A stretch of 64,000 nucleotides of DNA from Bacteroidota bacterium. Its GTDB lineage: Bacteria > Bacteroidota > Ignavibacteria > SZUA-365. The stretch's first letter is position 1; every line of letters starts with the position of its first letter. Location of the stretch: NCBI GenBank assembly GCA_014860565.1, contig JACZJN010000162.1:140739-204738 (forward strand), in the 5' to 3' direction. A model generated the notes under the pieces. It searched no databases. It worked only from the letters and a program-made list of their open reading frames with translations, and was not told the DNA's origin. The translations under genes were made by a program, and so were the position numbers. Shown here piece after piece: positions 19,199 through 28,422 of the stretch.

Positions 19199-20560
19199 CT
19201 ATTTCACACCAAAAATGCCATGCAGGTTTTCGGTCGGGAACTGCATATCAAGCGTCCAGCGGAAGGCGCCGCGTTTGCCGGTGCCGACGGTGACGGGCGC
19301 CGCAATGCCAGGGATATTGTAAAACGGAATGTAGCGGATGTTGGCGCTGTATGCATTGTTCATCGTCTCGATGAATTTGTTTGCGACGACAGCACTTCCG
19401 CGACTGCTCAGATGAACGCCGTCAAGACTGAAGAGTCCACCGGAGATGAACGCCGTCGTAAACTCATCACCGGCGGCACTATATCCGTTCGCCTGAATAT
19501 CGTTCAGCAGGCCGTTGACATCGACCAGGGCAAATCCGTTTCGCTCGGCTTCCGTCTGCAGGATATTATTGAAATCGGTCACCGCCTGCAGTGTAACGGA
19601 TACCTCGGCATTGTCGAGAACGAACTGGGATGCCAATGGCGCGTTTGGTGTGAGTCCAATACCTTTCTGCAGCTGTTCCTGCGCGGTGAGCAGCACATAA
19701 TCGTTTTCACCGACGATACCGACGTTCCCGGCTTTGTTCCGGTAGTAGATGTTGAGCATCTGCGTGGGATTGGTCGGATTGGGAACGCTGCGGGGTACGG
19801 TTGTGAAGAACGGCACGGAAGTCACGTTCGGAATATTCGCAACGAGCACCTTGGTGTTCGGCAACGAGGCCTTGAGCTTCGCGAATGCGGCCTGAATGAC
19901 CTGCTGGAAAATCGCGCGCTCCGTGGGCATCGTGTATGGCGGGTCTCCGCCGACTCCTGTATTCGTGCCCTTGACGCCGCCGGATGTGGCGTAGCCAAGA
20001 ACATCATTGTTCCCGAGCCAGAATGTGAGCAGCGTGGGATTCAATGCGATCGCCTGATCGACAAGCGACTTGCCGAGGTTCTGATCGCGCATGATGAACA
20101 TGTAGAACGGATTGGAGCGCTGCTGTGCGCGCGTCAGGATATCGGACTCGTCGATGGCATCAAAAACGATCGCGCCCGGGAGGCCGAGATTGTTGAACGG
20201 ACGCGCCAGCGTTGCGTTGGTGGGGATGCTCTGAGTGATTCCATTCGAAATGATCACCGCCGAAGGCGAGAGTGTCTGAAGGATACGCAATTCGCCGGTG
20301 CCGGGATACGGCATCAGTGGCTGTTCGAATCCCACGGAACCGAGTTGCTTGGCGAGAAGATTGGGATAGCTGTACAGCTGCCCTTCTTCAAAAAGGGCGC
20401 CGGACTGGTAGCCCGCCGTGAGACTGTTGCCGATCGCGACGTAGGTCGTCGCGTCGACGGATCCCATGTTGGGATCTCCGACGGGATTATCCTCAGTGCA
20501 TGCGCTCAGAAGAAGGACCGCGCAAGTCATTATCCAAAACAGATTCAAGGATTTTTTCAT
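19199..20560 (-). CDS. SGNH/GDSL hydrolase lipoprotein
   Basis: 453 residues. The lipoprotein signal is MKKSLNLFWIMTCAVLLLSAC with a DNPVGDP linker. SGNH block I is YVAIGNSLTAGYQSG near 45, FWLGNNDVLGYA supplies the block III Gly/Asn, and FSLDGVHLSSRG near 385 supplies the C-terminal Asp-His. It is probably a lipid-anchored esterase or lipase at the outer membrane. It is encoded 12 bases after a FadL-type channel gene; this pairing is common in Bacteroidota and suggests hydrolysis of a hydrophobic ester before or after uptake. It ends the operon at the 19138 terminator. Confidence 0.88.
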   Translation of the reverse strand: MKKSLNLFWIMTCAVLLLSACTEDNPVGDPNMGSVDATTYVAIGNSLTAGYQSGALFEEGQLYSYPNLLAKQLGSVGFEQPLMPYPGTGELRILQTLSPSAVIISNGITQSIPTNATLARPFNNLGLPGAIVFDAIDESDILTRAQQRSNPFYMFIMRDQNLGKSLVDQAIALNPTLLTFWLGNNDVLGYATSGGVKGTNTGVGGDPPYTMPTERAIFQQVIQAAFAKLKASLPNTKVLVANIPNVTSVPFFTTVPRSVPNPTNPTQMLNIYYRNKAGNVGIVGENDYVLLTAQEQLQKGIGLTPNAPLASQFVLDNAEVSVTLQAVTDFNNILQTEAERNGFALVDVNGLLNDIQANGYSAAGDEFTTAFISGGLFSLDGVHLSSRGSAVVANKFIETMNNAYSANIRYIPFYNIPGIAAPVTVGTGKRGAFRWTLDMQFPTENLHGIFGVK

Positions 20561-20572
20561 GACGGTGCTCCT

Positions 20573-21847
20573 TTAAAACGCGTAGGAAATATTGAAAGCA
20601 AAGAGATCCGCTGTACCGGTGTAGCGTCCATCGAGATAGGCGCCGCCGGGATAGCTGGTGGCTTCCGTGACGCGGTCAAGGAAGAACAGGTGCAGGTAAG
20701 CCGCATCGAGTGTAATGCTCGACAGTACGTCGAAACCGATGCCGATATTCAGGCCATGGCGATCGGCATCGGGAAGCAGCGGCTCAAGGCTTTTATCCGG
20801 TACGGGATTTTTATCATAAAAATACCCTGCGCGTAACGCGAGCCCCGTGCCGGTCAGACGATACTCCATGCCAAAGCGTGCAATCCACGTATCCTCGTAG
20901 TCTTTGGCCGACGTGACGTCGTCCTGCTTCACGCCAGGCGTGTTTTGTGCGTCGGTGACGAAATCAATCGTCAGCTTGTCGTAAGAAGACCACTGAATGC
21001 CCTGGAAATCGAACTCGAGATCAAAATTATCGACCGGCGACCATGCCACGCCGGCAAACCATGTCGCGGGCGGGTTGATGCCTGTCTTCACATCGCCGCC
21101 CGGGAAAAGCGGTTCGAGAGATGCGGGTGGATGGAAGTTTGCAGTTCCTTCGAACTCCAGCTTGGTCTCCGCGCGATAGGTGAAACCGAGCGAAACATTC
21201 TCAAGCGGCCTGAACATGACACCGGCATTCCAACTGATCGCGGTATTCCCCGTGCCTTCGAGTTCGAGGTCCATGGTGGGCTCGAAGTTCGTCACCGCGC
21301 GGCGAAGCGTCACATTGGAAAACACGATATTCAAGCCGGCGCCGACTGAGATGAAATCGTTGAATGCGTACGAAACCGTGGGCATGACATAGAATGTCTG
21401 CAGTTCGATCTCTCGCGTCACGGCACGTCCTACCCAATTATCTTCCCATTCCGTTCCGAGACCATACGGCGTCGTTACGCCGATGCCGACCGCGAGCCCC
21501 TTGAGCATACCGTCCGTCCAGGTATTCGTGAGATACAGGTTGGGCGGATAGAACATCTTGGTTTCCATGTCCCACTGCTCGTTTGAGTTGAGGTTGCTGG
21601 GTCCATAGTAGGAGTAACTCGGTGTAATCAGAGTCGCGCCAGCCATGAGGTGTGCTCCACGCTGGAAGGAAAGTCCGGCGGGATTGAAGAAGATGGCGGA
21701 AGGGTCATTTGCACGGGCGGCGAATGCGCCGGCTTGCGCCATGGCGCGTGCCCCGTGCTCATTGAGCTGGAATCCGCCCGCAAAGGCTGCAGAGGACATG
21801 ACGAAACTGCAGAGCAGAATCGCTGATATCAGTAGACGTTTTCTCAA
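20573..21847 (-). CDS. OmpP1/FadL/TodX family outer-membrane transporter
   Basis: I place the start at a TTG at 21847, because GGAGG sits 5 bases upstream of it. A second TTG at 21871 is in frame but would put that site inside the gene. The protein has a signal peptide ending SSAAFA and then the FadL N-terminal hatch: GGFQLNEHGARAMAQAGAFA and DPSAIFFNPAGLSF. The rest is a long beta-barrel pattern ending in an aromatic (FAFNISYAF). Family members pass hydrophobic compounds through the outer membrane. About 424 residues; it lies between the BCCP gene and the SGNH lipoprotein gene. Confidence 0.9.
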   Translation of the reverse strand: MRKRLLISAILLCSFVMSSAAFAGGFQLNEHGARAMAQAGAFAARANDPSAIFFNPAGLSFQRGAHLMAGATLITPSYSYYGPSNLNSNEQWDMETKMFYPPNLYLTNTWTDGMLKGLAVGIGVTTPYGLGTEWEDNWVGRAVTREIELQTFYVMPTVSYAFNDFISVGAGLNIVFSNVTLRRAVTNFEPTMDLELEGTGNTAISWNAGVMFRPLENVSLGFTYRAETKLEFEGTANFHPPASLEPLFPGGDVKTGINPPATWFAGVAWSPVDNFDLEFDFQGIQWSSYDKLTIDFVTDAQNTPGVKQDDVTSAKDYEDTWIARFGMEYRLTGTGLALRAGYFYDKNPVPDKSLEPLLPDADRHGLNIGIGFDVLSSITLDAAYLHLFFLDRVTEATSYPGGAYLDGRYTGTADLFAFNISYAF

Positions 21848-21872
21848 AACGACCTCCGAATAGTTGAGCAAA

Positions 21873-22382
21873 TCACGAGATTTCTATAAGAATGGCGTTT
21901 TTCTCCACTGCTTCAGATTCCGATACTCGCACTGCTTTTACGATGCCCGCAGCCGGGGCTTTTATTTCATTTTCCATTTTCATGGCTTCAAGAATCAAGA
22001 CTCCCTGCCCTGCCTCGATCAATTCTCCCTCGCTCACCAGCAGTCGGGAAATTTTTCCCGGCATCGGCGAACGGAGAACGGCTGAATGGACCTTGGTGGT
22101 CTTTTCTCCTCCCAGGCTCTTCAGCAGCGCCGCGCGCTCATCCTCGAGCTCGACGTGGAGGCTCATCCCGTTGAGCAGAATGTGATAGCTCCCGATATCG
22201 TCCTCCTCCTTGCGGAGCGAGGAGACATCGAAGCTACGGGCGCCGATGCGCAGGTGCTGCCGGTCTCCCGCGAACACGCGCGTTACGTCAATGATTTTCC
22301 CATTGACGGTGAATTGTCCGTCTTCGGCATGCTCGATGGTGAATTCCTTCCCTTCGATCCGTGCGGTGAATTTTCGTTTCAT
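21873..22382 (-). CDS. biotin carboxyl carrier protein of an acyl-CoA carboxylase
   Basis: 169 residues. The C-terminal 70 residues form a biotinyl domain with the biotinylation motif EAMKMENEI; upstream PMPGKISRLLVSEGELIEAGQG is the usual preceding strand set. The N-terminal 90 residues resemble the BT/linker region found in propionyl-CoA-type carboxylases rather than fatty-acid AccB. The start overlaps the biotin carboxylase stop by 4 bases (22379-22382). It carries carboxybiotin between the BC subunit upstream and a carboxyltransferase, the best candidate for which is at 60032-61684. Confidence 0.92.
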   Translation of the reverse strand: MKRKFTARIEGKEFTIEHAEDGQFTVNGKIIDVTRVFAGDRQHLRIGARSFDVSSLRKEEDDIGSYHILLNGMSLHVELEDERAALLKSLGGEKTTKVHSAVLRSPMPGKISRLLVSEGELIEAGQGVLILEAMKMENEIKAPAAGIVKAVRVSESEAVEKNAILIEIS

Positions 22383-23899
22383 CGCTCGCCTCCATATCGG
22401 TGCCGTAGCTTCCAGGGTGAACAGCTCTGCGGCGCGTCATCGCCGTCGGTTTGCTGCTTGTCCACAACCGTCCCCTTGCCTTCCTCGGCAAAGACCGCGG
22501 CGAGGACCGCGGCGATCTGTTCGTCATCGGTCGGACGACGCAGATATTCAGGCCTAAAATACTTCTGAACAAAATCGATCTGGAAATCCCCGTCGTTGAA
22601 TTTCGGGTGATCCATCACGTAACGGCAGAACGGGATGGTGGTCTCGACACCGTCGATTACGTACTCGTCCAGTGCGCGGCGCATTTTTCCGATCGCATCT
22701 TCGCGATCCATGCCCCACACGACGAGTTTGGCGAACATCGGGTCGTAGTGGATGGAGATTTCGCTCCCTTCGGCAACGCCGGAATCATCGCGGACACCAA
22801 ACCCCTGCGGTGGACGATAGTGCGACAGCACGCCTGTATCAGGGAGGAAATTGCTGCGCACGTCCTCGGCGCAAATGCGGCATTCGATTGCATGACCGTT
22901 GATGCGAATGTCATCCTGCGAAAAAGGAAGCGGCTTCCCTTCGGCAATGAGGATCTGCATTTTCACGAGATCAATACCGGTAACCATTTCTGTAACGGGA
23001 TGCTCTACCTGCAGGCGTGTATTCATTTCCAGGAAATAGAAATTCCTGTCGCTGTCGACGAGAAACTCGATCGTCCCCGCATTGACATAGCCACAGGCAG
23101 CTGCCGCTTCCGTGGCGGCTTGTCCCATGCGGGCCCGCAGTTCAGCGTCCACAATGACCGACGGCGCCTCCTCAACGACTTTCTGATGCCGCCGCTGGAT
23201 CGAGCATTCTCGCTCCCCAAGATAGAGATGATGACCATGCGCGTCCGAAAGCACCTGGATCTCGATATGCCGCGGCTGCAGAACAAATTTTTCTATATAC
23301 ACGCGATCATCGCCGAAGGCAGAGCGCGCTTCGTTCTGTGCCGACTCAAGGGATTTCGCCAGGTTGGCGGGGTCGTCGACGACACGCATGCCCTTGCCGC
23401 CGCCTCCCGCCGCAGCTTTCAGAAGGACGGGATAGCCGACTTCAAGCGCGATGCGCTGCGCGTCCTCGACCGAGGTGACCGCGCTTTCCGTTCCGGGCAC
23501 GACGGGGACCCCGCGCTGAATCATCAGCGTACGGGCTGAGGTCTTGTCGCCCATTATTTCTATTGCACTGGCAGGAGGACCGATGAAGCGAAGTCCGGCT
23601 TCCTCCACGGCGCGCGCGAAGGAGGCATTCTCAGAGAGGAATCCATACCCGGGATGGATGGCGTCGCAACCAGCGGTGATTGCTGTTTCAATGATGGCAT
23701 CCATGCGGAGATAGCTCTCGCGCGAAGGGGCGGGTCCGATACAGTAGGCTTCATCCGCATGCAGCACATGCGGAGCATTGACATCGGGCTCGGAATAGAC
23801 GGCGACCGTCCGAATACCGAGCTCTTTACAGGCCCGGAGGATGCGTACGGCAATTTCCCCTCTATTCGCGATAAGGAGGGATCGAATAGGTGTGTTCAC
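22379..23899 (-). CDS. accC: biotin carboxylase subunit of an acyl-CoA carboxylase
   Basis: About 506 residues from a GTG at 23899; a TTG at 23935 adds twelve residues and cannot be excluded. The family N-terminus IRSLLIANRGEIAVRIL starts five residues in. The ATP-grasp domain has KAAAGGGGKGMRVV near 160 and FLEMNTRLQVEHPVTEMVTG near 280. It carboxylates the biotin of the BCCP encoded next, using bicarbonate and ATP. A separate BC plus BCCP with an MCC/PCC-type carboxyltransferase suggests a propionyl-, acetyl- or methylcrotonyl-CoA carboxylase. The symbol is by family only. Confidence 0.92.
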   Translation of the reverse strand: MNTPIRSLLIANRGEIAVRILRACKELGIRTVAVYSEPDVNAPHVLHADEAYCIGPAPSRESYLRMDAIIETAITAGCDAIHPGYGFLSENASFARAVEEAGLRFIGPPASAIEIMGDKTSARTLMIQRGVPVVPGTESAVTSVEDAQRIALEVGYPVLLKAAAGGGGKGMRVVDDPANLAKSLESAQNEARSAFGDDRVYIEKFVLQPRHIEIQVLSDAHGHHLYLGERECSIQRRHQKVVEEAPSVIVDAELRARMGQAATEAAAACGYVNAGTIEFLVDSDRNFYFLEMNTRLQVEHPVTEMVTGIDLVKMQILIAEGKPLPFSQDDIRINGHAIECRICAEDVRSNFLPDTGVLSHYRPPQGFGVRDDSGVAEGSEISIHYDPMFAKLVVWGMDREDAIGKMRRALDEYVIDGVETTIPFCRYVMDHPKFNDGDFQIDFVQKYFRPEYLRRPTDDEQIAAVLAAVFAEEGKGTVVDKQQTDGDDAPQSCSPWKLRHRYGGER

Positions 23900-23984
23900 T
23901 ACTTGTCGAAAAGGTGGCTCTTGTGTTCCGCGCAAATAATACGGAATCAGCGTCCTATTCGCAAGGAATGTAAATCGTGAAAAA

Positions 23985-26408
23985 TCAATCGTTCTTGAAA
24001 AAGACCTTGGTCATGCCCGAACCGCCCTCATTCCACTCCGCCAGAGCGTACTGCTCCACAAACGGGATGTCGTGAAGATACGCCTGCACACGCTGCCGCA
24101 GCGCCCCCGTGCCCTTTCCATGAATGATGTCCACACGCTTGAGTCCGGACGACCAGGCCTGATAGAGAAATCGATCGATTTCCCGGATGGCGTCGTCGCC
24201 ATACATGCCCCGGACATCGATTTCATTCTTTTCCAAAGGCTCTTCGATATGCTGGATGGAAGCATGCTCCCGTTCCGCGGGTTGGACAACACGCTGCAGT
24301 CGGGCGAGATCGACACTCATACGGAGTGACCCGAACGCCACTTCCACCTTGCCCCGCTCAGGATCCGCCAGTGCGATGCCTTTGGTCTGTGGGTTGTCGC
24401 GCATCGCGACTTCGTCCCCGGAATGGATCTCTGCGCTCGGACTCTCGTCACGATGAGCTACGGGAAGCAATTCGCTGAGCTGTTCCCTCACCTCGGAGCG
24501 ACTTTTCTCTACGCGATCATGCGCCCGGCGGATGGCTTCTTTCGAAGCCTGCTCCTCGCGTATGCCCCGAATCGCTTCCTCCACTGCGGCATTGGCATCG
24601 TGGAGGATGCGTTCCGCCTGCTCAAGCGACTGTCGTTTGAACTCCTTGCCCTCCTGTTTCATCGCCTTCAGTTTCTGATCGTATTCAGTCGAAAGCTGGT
24701 TGAATTTATCTTCCTGCTGCTCGGTGCGCCTCAAACGTATTCCGAGTTCCTGTGATTGCCGTTCCACCTCGGCCAGCAACTGCTCCAGCGCATCTGACTG
24801 CGTGCCGCCGATCTCCCTTGCCCGTTCGATGATGGCAGGGTCCATCCCATGACGCCGCGTGATTTCGAAGGCATAGCTGCTGCCGGGCAAGCCCGAGCGA
24901 AAAACGTACGTCGGCTCGAGCGTCTGCAAGTCAAACTCCATTGCAGCGTTCTGCATGTCTGCCTGCTCGTACGCAAAGGCCTTGAGCATGCCGTGGTGTG
25001 TCGTGGCGATGACATGCGCCCGTGCTTGCGTCAGACGTTCAAGGATGGCGGCTCCGAGAGCGCTGCCTTCAGAGGGGTCAGTCCCGGTACCGATTTCATC
25101 AATCAGTACGAGTGACTTCGCGCGTGCGGTGCTGACGATACGCGCCAGACGGCTAATGTGCGAACTGAAGGTACTCAGATCATTTTCCAGGGATTGTTCG
25201 TCTCCGATGTCGACATGCACGTCGGTATACATCGGGAATTCGCTCTTCGCATCGCAGGGAACAGGAATGCCACTCTGGACCATGAGCACCAGAAGGCCAA
25301 CGGTTTTCATGGTCACACTCTTTCCGCCGGCGTTCGGACCGGTGATAATGATGGTCGTGGCTTCTTCGCCAAGCGTGATATCCAGCGGAACAACATCCTT
25401 CATTTTTTTATGCAGAAGGAGCAGCGGATGCCTTGCATGCTCGAGGACGAGCGAACCTTCGAGCTTGACATGCGGACACGCACCGAGAACTGCATTTCCG
25501 TAGCGCGCGCGCGCGTAGAGACTGTCTATTTCGCCTACGAGTTCCACGGAACGCAGCAGCGGCTGCACTGCAGCGCGAAGCCTGTCGGTCAAGTCGGTGA
25601 GAATCGCCGCCACCTCGCGAATCTCGGCAAACTGAAGGTCGCGGATTTCATTGTTGAGGTCGAGTGTCTCGGTCGGCTCGATATACACCGTTTGGCCCGA
25701 TGCCGAGGACGAGTGTATGAAGCCCTGGATCTGGCGTTTGTACTCTGTTTTCACAGGCAAGACCATGCGGCCGTCGCGCATGGTGACGAGTTCCTCCATC
25801 ACTATTTCGTCTTCCGAGACGCGTTTGAGAATCGCTTCCATGCGCCGGCGCAACTGGCCGCTTTTTTCGATGATCTCACGGCGCAGATTGCGCAGTTCCT
25901 TGCTCGCATTGTCCTTGACCTTCCCCTCCTGATCGACGACACGGTCTATATGAAATTCGAGCATCTTGTCTTCATGGAGTTCGCTGGCAAGCTGAGCGAG
26001 CAGCGCAAGACGTTCGCTCCGCTTCGCGAAGAAGGCTTTCAGCTTTCGACCGGTGACAAGCAGGTGGAGGATTTCGAGAAAATCCTCTGAGGCGATCATA
26101 CTGCCGGCCTTCGCGGCGCGATGCAGCGCGGGGCGCATGTCGTCGAGCGATTCGAGCGGCGGAGCATCGTCGGCGTCAATGAGAGCATGCATTTCGTCGA
26201 CGCGCGCGAGTTCGTCGCGCACGAGCGCGAACATAGGCGACGGCGTCAACTTCTCTATGCGTTCCTGACCAAAGAGCGTAGCGCAATGTCCTGCGATATG
26301 GCTGCGCAGACGCGCGAATTCCAGCTTTGCCAAGGCGTCAGCGAATGGCGTATGTTCCTGCACTCCGATTCTCCAGGCATCGCAAGTCAGAGGAGTTTCC
26401 GCCTCCAT
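23985..26408 (-). CDS. mutS2: MutS2 endonuclease/ribosome-rescue ATPase
   Basis: 807 residues from the ATG at 26408; the frame stays open upstream but crosses the terminator at 26452. The N-terminus has LAKLEFARLRSHI, as in MutS2. A coiled coil and a MutS-type ATPase follow with Walker A ITGPNAGGKSVTMKT near 335 and Walker B SLVLIDEIGTGTDPSEGSALG. A long charged coiled coil lies at about 510-640. The C-terminal Smr domain has IDVRGMYGDDAIREIDRFL and IIHGKGTGALR. MutS2 lacks mismatch-binding domain I; relatives suppress recombination or split collided ribosomes. It is a single-gene unit by spacing. Confidence 0.95.
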   Translation of the reverse strand: MEAETPLTCDAWRIGVQEHTPFADALAKLEFARLRSHIAGHCATLFGQERIEKLTPSPMFALVRDELARVDEMHALIDADDAPPLESLDDMRPALHRAAKAGSMIASEDFLEILHLLVTGRKLKAFFAKRSERLALLAQLASELHEDKMLEFHIDRVVDQEGKVKDNASKELRNLRREIIEKSGQLRRRMEAILKRVSEDEIVMEELVTMRDGRMVLPVKTEYKRQIQGFIHSSSASGQTVYIEPTETLDLNNEIRDLQFAEIREVAAILTDLTDRLRAAVQPLLRSVELVGEIDSLYARARYGNAVLGACPHVKLEGSLVLEHARHPLLLLHKKMKDVVPLDITLGEEATTIIITGPNAGGKSVTMKTVGLLVLMVQSGIPVPCDAKSEFPMYTDVHVDIGDEQSLENDLSTFSSHISRLARIVSTARAKSLVLIDEIGTGTDPSEGSALGAAILERLTQARAHVIATTHHGMLKAFAYEQADMQNAAMEFDLQTLEPTYVFRSGLPGSSYAFEITRRHGMDPAIIERAREIGGTQSDALEQLLAEVERQSQELGIRLRRTEQQEDKFNQLSTEYDQKLKAMKQEGKEFKRQSLEQAERILHDANAAVEEAIRGIREEQASKEAIRRAHDRVEKSRSEVREQLSELLPVAHRDESPSAEIHSGDEVAMRDNPQTKGIALADPERGKVEVAFGSLRMSVDLARLQRVVQPAEREHASIQHIEEPLEKNEIDVRGMYGDDAIREIDRFLYQAWSSGLKRVDIIHGKGTGALRQRVQAYLHDIPFVEQYALAEWNEGGSGMTKVFFKND

Positions 26409-26451
26409 GGCAGATCCGCGCTTGCGATACGTTAGCGATTGAGGAAAAATG

Positions 26452-26486
26452 AAAAAGGCAAACGCCGTCGTGACGCTTGCCTTTTT
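26452..26486 (-). terminator. Rho-independent terminator after the exbB-exbD-exbD operon
   Basis: The arms AAAAAGGCAAACG (26452-26464) and CGCTTGCCTTTTT (26474-26486) form an almost perfect stem with a short loop and T-runs on both strands. It is 20 bases past the last exbD stop on the minus strand. The symmetry means it could also act on plus-strand transcripts, but no plus-strand gene ends here. Confidence 0.85.
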
Positions 26487-26505
26487 ACATTGAAATACGG
26501 TCTGG

Positions 26506-26919
26506 TCACATCTTGACGAGCGCCGAATAATTGATGCGCAAAGCATCGGCACGGCGCAGTTCCTGCTGCACGTCGCTGACGATACCCATTCTGGACCCCT
26601 TGTCGATGCGCAGAGACATGATAATATTCGGATTGTTCATGCGCTTCTGATATGCGATATCGCTGATCGCACCGACGGGGAGAATGGAATCATCGATCTG
26701 GATGCGTTCGTCTTTCCCGATCCAGATATAAGACAGCAGTCGCTTGTTGTCGATTTTTTCCAGCGCCACGGCTTCCGGTAGCGTGTACTGTACCTGGACA
26801 TCCACTTCCCTGAGCACGGTCGTAACCATGAAGAAGATGAGAAGCATGAAAATGATGTCAGGCAGAGACGCGGTCGGAATCGTCTGCTGTGTCTGCGCTA
26901 TTTTTTTCTGAAATTTCAT
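26506..26919 (-). CDS. exbD: ExbD/TolR family biopolymer transport protein (second copy)
   Basis: 137 residues. One N-terminal membrane helix (PTASLPDIIFMLLIFFMVTTV) carries the conserved Asp of ExbD/TolR in SLPDIIF, the residue that takes part in proton flow. The rest is a small periplasmic domain (YIWIGKDERIQIDDSILP). It would form a stator with the ExbB-like channel encoded upstream and energise a TonB-type or Tol-type system. The two ExbD copies differ in length and periplasmic part. It is the last gene before the terminator. Confidence 0.92.
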   Translation of the reverse strand: MKFQKKIAQTQQTIPTASLPDIIFMLLIFFMVTTVLREVDVQVQYTLPEAVALEKIDNKRLLSYIWIGKDERIQIDDSILPVGAISDIAYQKRMNNPNIIMSLRIDKGSRMGIVSDVQQELRRADALRINYSALVKM

Positions 26920-26940
26920 CTGCGGGCTGCTCCTGCTTGA

Positions 26941-27450
26941 TTACCCTTCTGCCTGGGTCGGTTCAGCAAGGGAGATACGCTGGGGAATCGCCTTGCGAAT
27001 TTCCTGGATTTGCTCTTCGGTGGCTTCTTCGGCCGGGACGCCAAATTTCTCTTTCGAGTACTCGTCGCGCAGAGCGCGGTAGGCCAGTTTGAGCTGGTCC
27101 ATCACGCTGATGTAGATATTGTACGGCGTATCGCGGACGGTTTTATAGCTGATGATCAGCTTCGGATTGGCCTTGATGCGGGCGATGATTTCCGGTTTGA
27201 TCTGGGGTATGCCGATGATCTTTTCATCGAGGAGCACATCTCCCACCTCATTGACGAGGAGGTTCGCGATGTTGTCGGACTTCACCTGCACCTGCTCCGC
27301 ATTATCCACCCAAGGCGGCAGCACGAGATCAATGCCGGTGTCGATATCGATCGTCGTGGTCACCAGGAAGAACAACAGCAGCAGAAAGGAAATGTCCGCC
27401 ATCGAGCTGGTGGGGATTTCAACAGGCGGTTTCTTTCTCTTTCGAAACAT
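26941..27450 (-). CDS. exbD: ExbD/TolR family biopolymer transport protein (first copy)
   Basis: 169 residues. A basic N-terminus (MFRKRKKPPVEIPTSSMADI) leads into the membrane helix SMADISFLLLLFFLVTTTID with the conserved Asp. A periplasmic domain of about 120 residues follows (LLVNEVGDVLLDEKII). The helix motif MADI-F-LLLFFLV is the form often seen in Bacteroidota ExbD proteins. It lies between exbB and the second exbD with gaps of 42 and 21 bases. No TonB gene is adjacent; it may be encoded elsewhere. Confidence 0.92.
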   Translation of the reverse strand: MFRKRKKPPVEIPTSSMADISFLLLLFFLVTTTIDIDTGIDLVLPPWVDNAEQVQVKSDNIANLLVNEVGDVLLDEKIIGIPQIKPEIIARIKANPKLIISYKTVRDTPYNIYISVMDQLKLAYRALRDEYSKEKFGVPAEEATEEQIQEIRKAIPQRISLAEPTQAEG

Positions 27451-27492
27451 GTGAAATACTCCTTCGGAGTTGGATGAAAAAAGGAAGATGGC

Positions 27493-28191
27493 TTATTTGC
27501 TGACCTTCTTTCCTCTCTGGAGCATGACGAGCGAATCGATGAGTTCGATCGAGCTTTCTTCCATTTCCACGACAAGTTTGTCGATGCGGGAAACGAAGTA
27601 GTTGTAGAATACCTGGAGAATCATGGCCACGAGAAGACCAAACAGGGTCGTAAGCAGAGCGACGGAAATACCGCTCGCAACGATTTCCGGGGAAATGTTC
27701 TTCGCAGCGGCAATGGAATCGAAGGCCTGGATCATTCCCTGTACCGTTCCGGTGAAGCCGAGAAGCGGGGCGATCGAGATAAAGGTCGAGAGCCAGATCA
27801 TGCCGCGCTCGAGAAAGGACATCTCGATGGAGCCATAGCTGATGACGGCTTTCTCGGCTGCCTCGATACCTTCATCGGCACGCATGAGACCGGCCTGGAA
27901 CACGCTGGCGATGGAACCGCTGCTCTTTGAGCATACGTCGATCGCGCGCTCAACGCCGCCTTCGTCAAGACCCTTCTTGACGTCGACGATGAACTTCTTC
28001 GTGTTGACGGAAGCGCGAGAGATGGAGATGAATTTGAAGATCACGAATGCGAGGCCGAGGACCAGGCATGCGAGAATCGGCCACATGAATCCGCCACCCT
28101 GATTGAATTTTTCAATCAGATAATTGATGACGCCAGAATTGTCACCGGCTTCCTGAAGGAGCAGGAGGAAGGTTCCAAGAACATGCTGCAT
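27493..28191 (-). CDS. exbB: MotA/TolQ/ExbB proton channel family protein
   Basis: 232 residues with three membrane helices: GGGFMWPILACLVLGLAFVIF near 35, WLSTFISIAPLLGFTGTVQGMI near 135, and SGISVALLTTLFGLLVAMILQVFYN near 180. The conserved APLLGFTGTV loop and the ALLTTLFGL helix are ExbB/TolQ hallmarks. A cytoplasmic loop lies between helices 1 and 2. It uses proton flow to drive the ExbD partners. The start at 28191 has a GGAGG site; a probable promoter is at 28339-28367, giving a leader of about 140 nucleotides. Confidence 0.92.
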   Translation of the reverse strand: MQHVLGTFLLLLQEAGDNSGVINYLIEKFNQGGGFMWPILACLVLGLAFVIFKFISISRASVNTKKFIVDVKKGLDEGGVERAIDVCSKSSGSIASVFQAGLMRADEGIEAAEKAVISYGSIEMSFLERGMIWLSTFISIAPLLGFTGTVQGMIQAFDSIAAAKNISPEIVASGISVALLTTLFGLLVAMILQVFYNYFVSRIDKLVVEMEESSIELIDSLVMLQRGKKVSK

Positions 28192-28422
28192 GTTAATATG
28201 CCTCCATTAAAAAAATTATGGGTACAGATTTCGTTCGTGTGTCATCTGGCGCCACGCTGCCTCCTGCCTCGGCAGCAAAGCGGCTGGTTGCCCTGATAGT
28301 GTTTCCAGCAAATTGATTTAGCTCGAAACATCGTTTCTAAAATACGCCTCCCCCGTGCGAAACTCAAGCAGGAATCCGGGAAAATAATACCCACCGCTCC
28401 TCGGTCCCCCCTTTCGCCTTTC
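28192..28422 (-). other. exbB leader region with small inverted repeats
   Basis: 231 bases between nanE and exbB. Besides the promoter at 28339-28367 it contains GCTGCC and GGCAGC as a perfect inverted repeat around 28256-28276, in the transcribed leader. No riboswitch, SRP RNA or coding sequence was recognised. Confidence 0.4.
28339..28367 (-). promoter_or_regulatory. putative sigma70-type promoter for exbB
   Basis: On the minus strand TTGAGT (28362-28367) is 17 bases from TATTTT (28339-28344). The spacing is ideal and both boxes match the housekeeping consensus at four or five positions. Predicted transcription starts near 28332. No experimental support; FCB-group promoters can differ. Confidence 0.4.

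Noticed and set aside
28192..28422. Possible small SRP RNA or riboswitch in the exbB leader
   Set aside because: Hairpins exist but the conserved SRP tetraloop and core (GGAAGCAGCC-type) are absent and no riboswitch core was seen.
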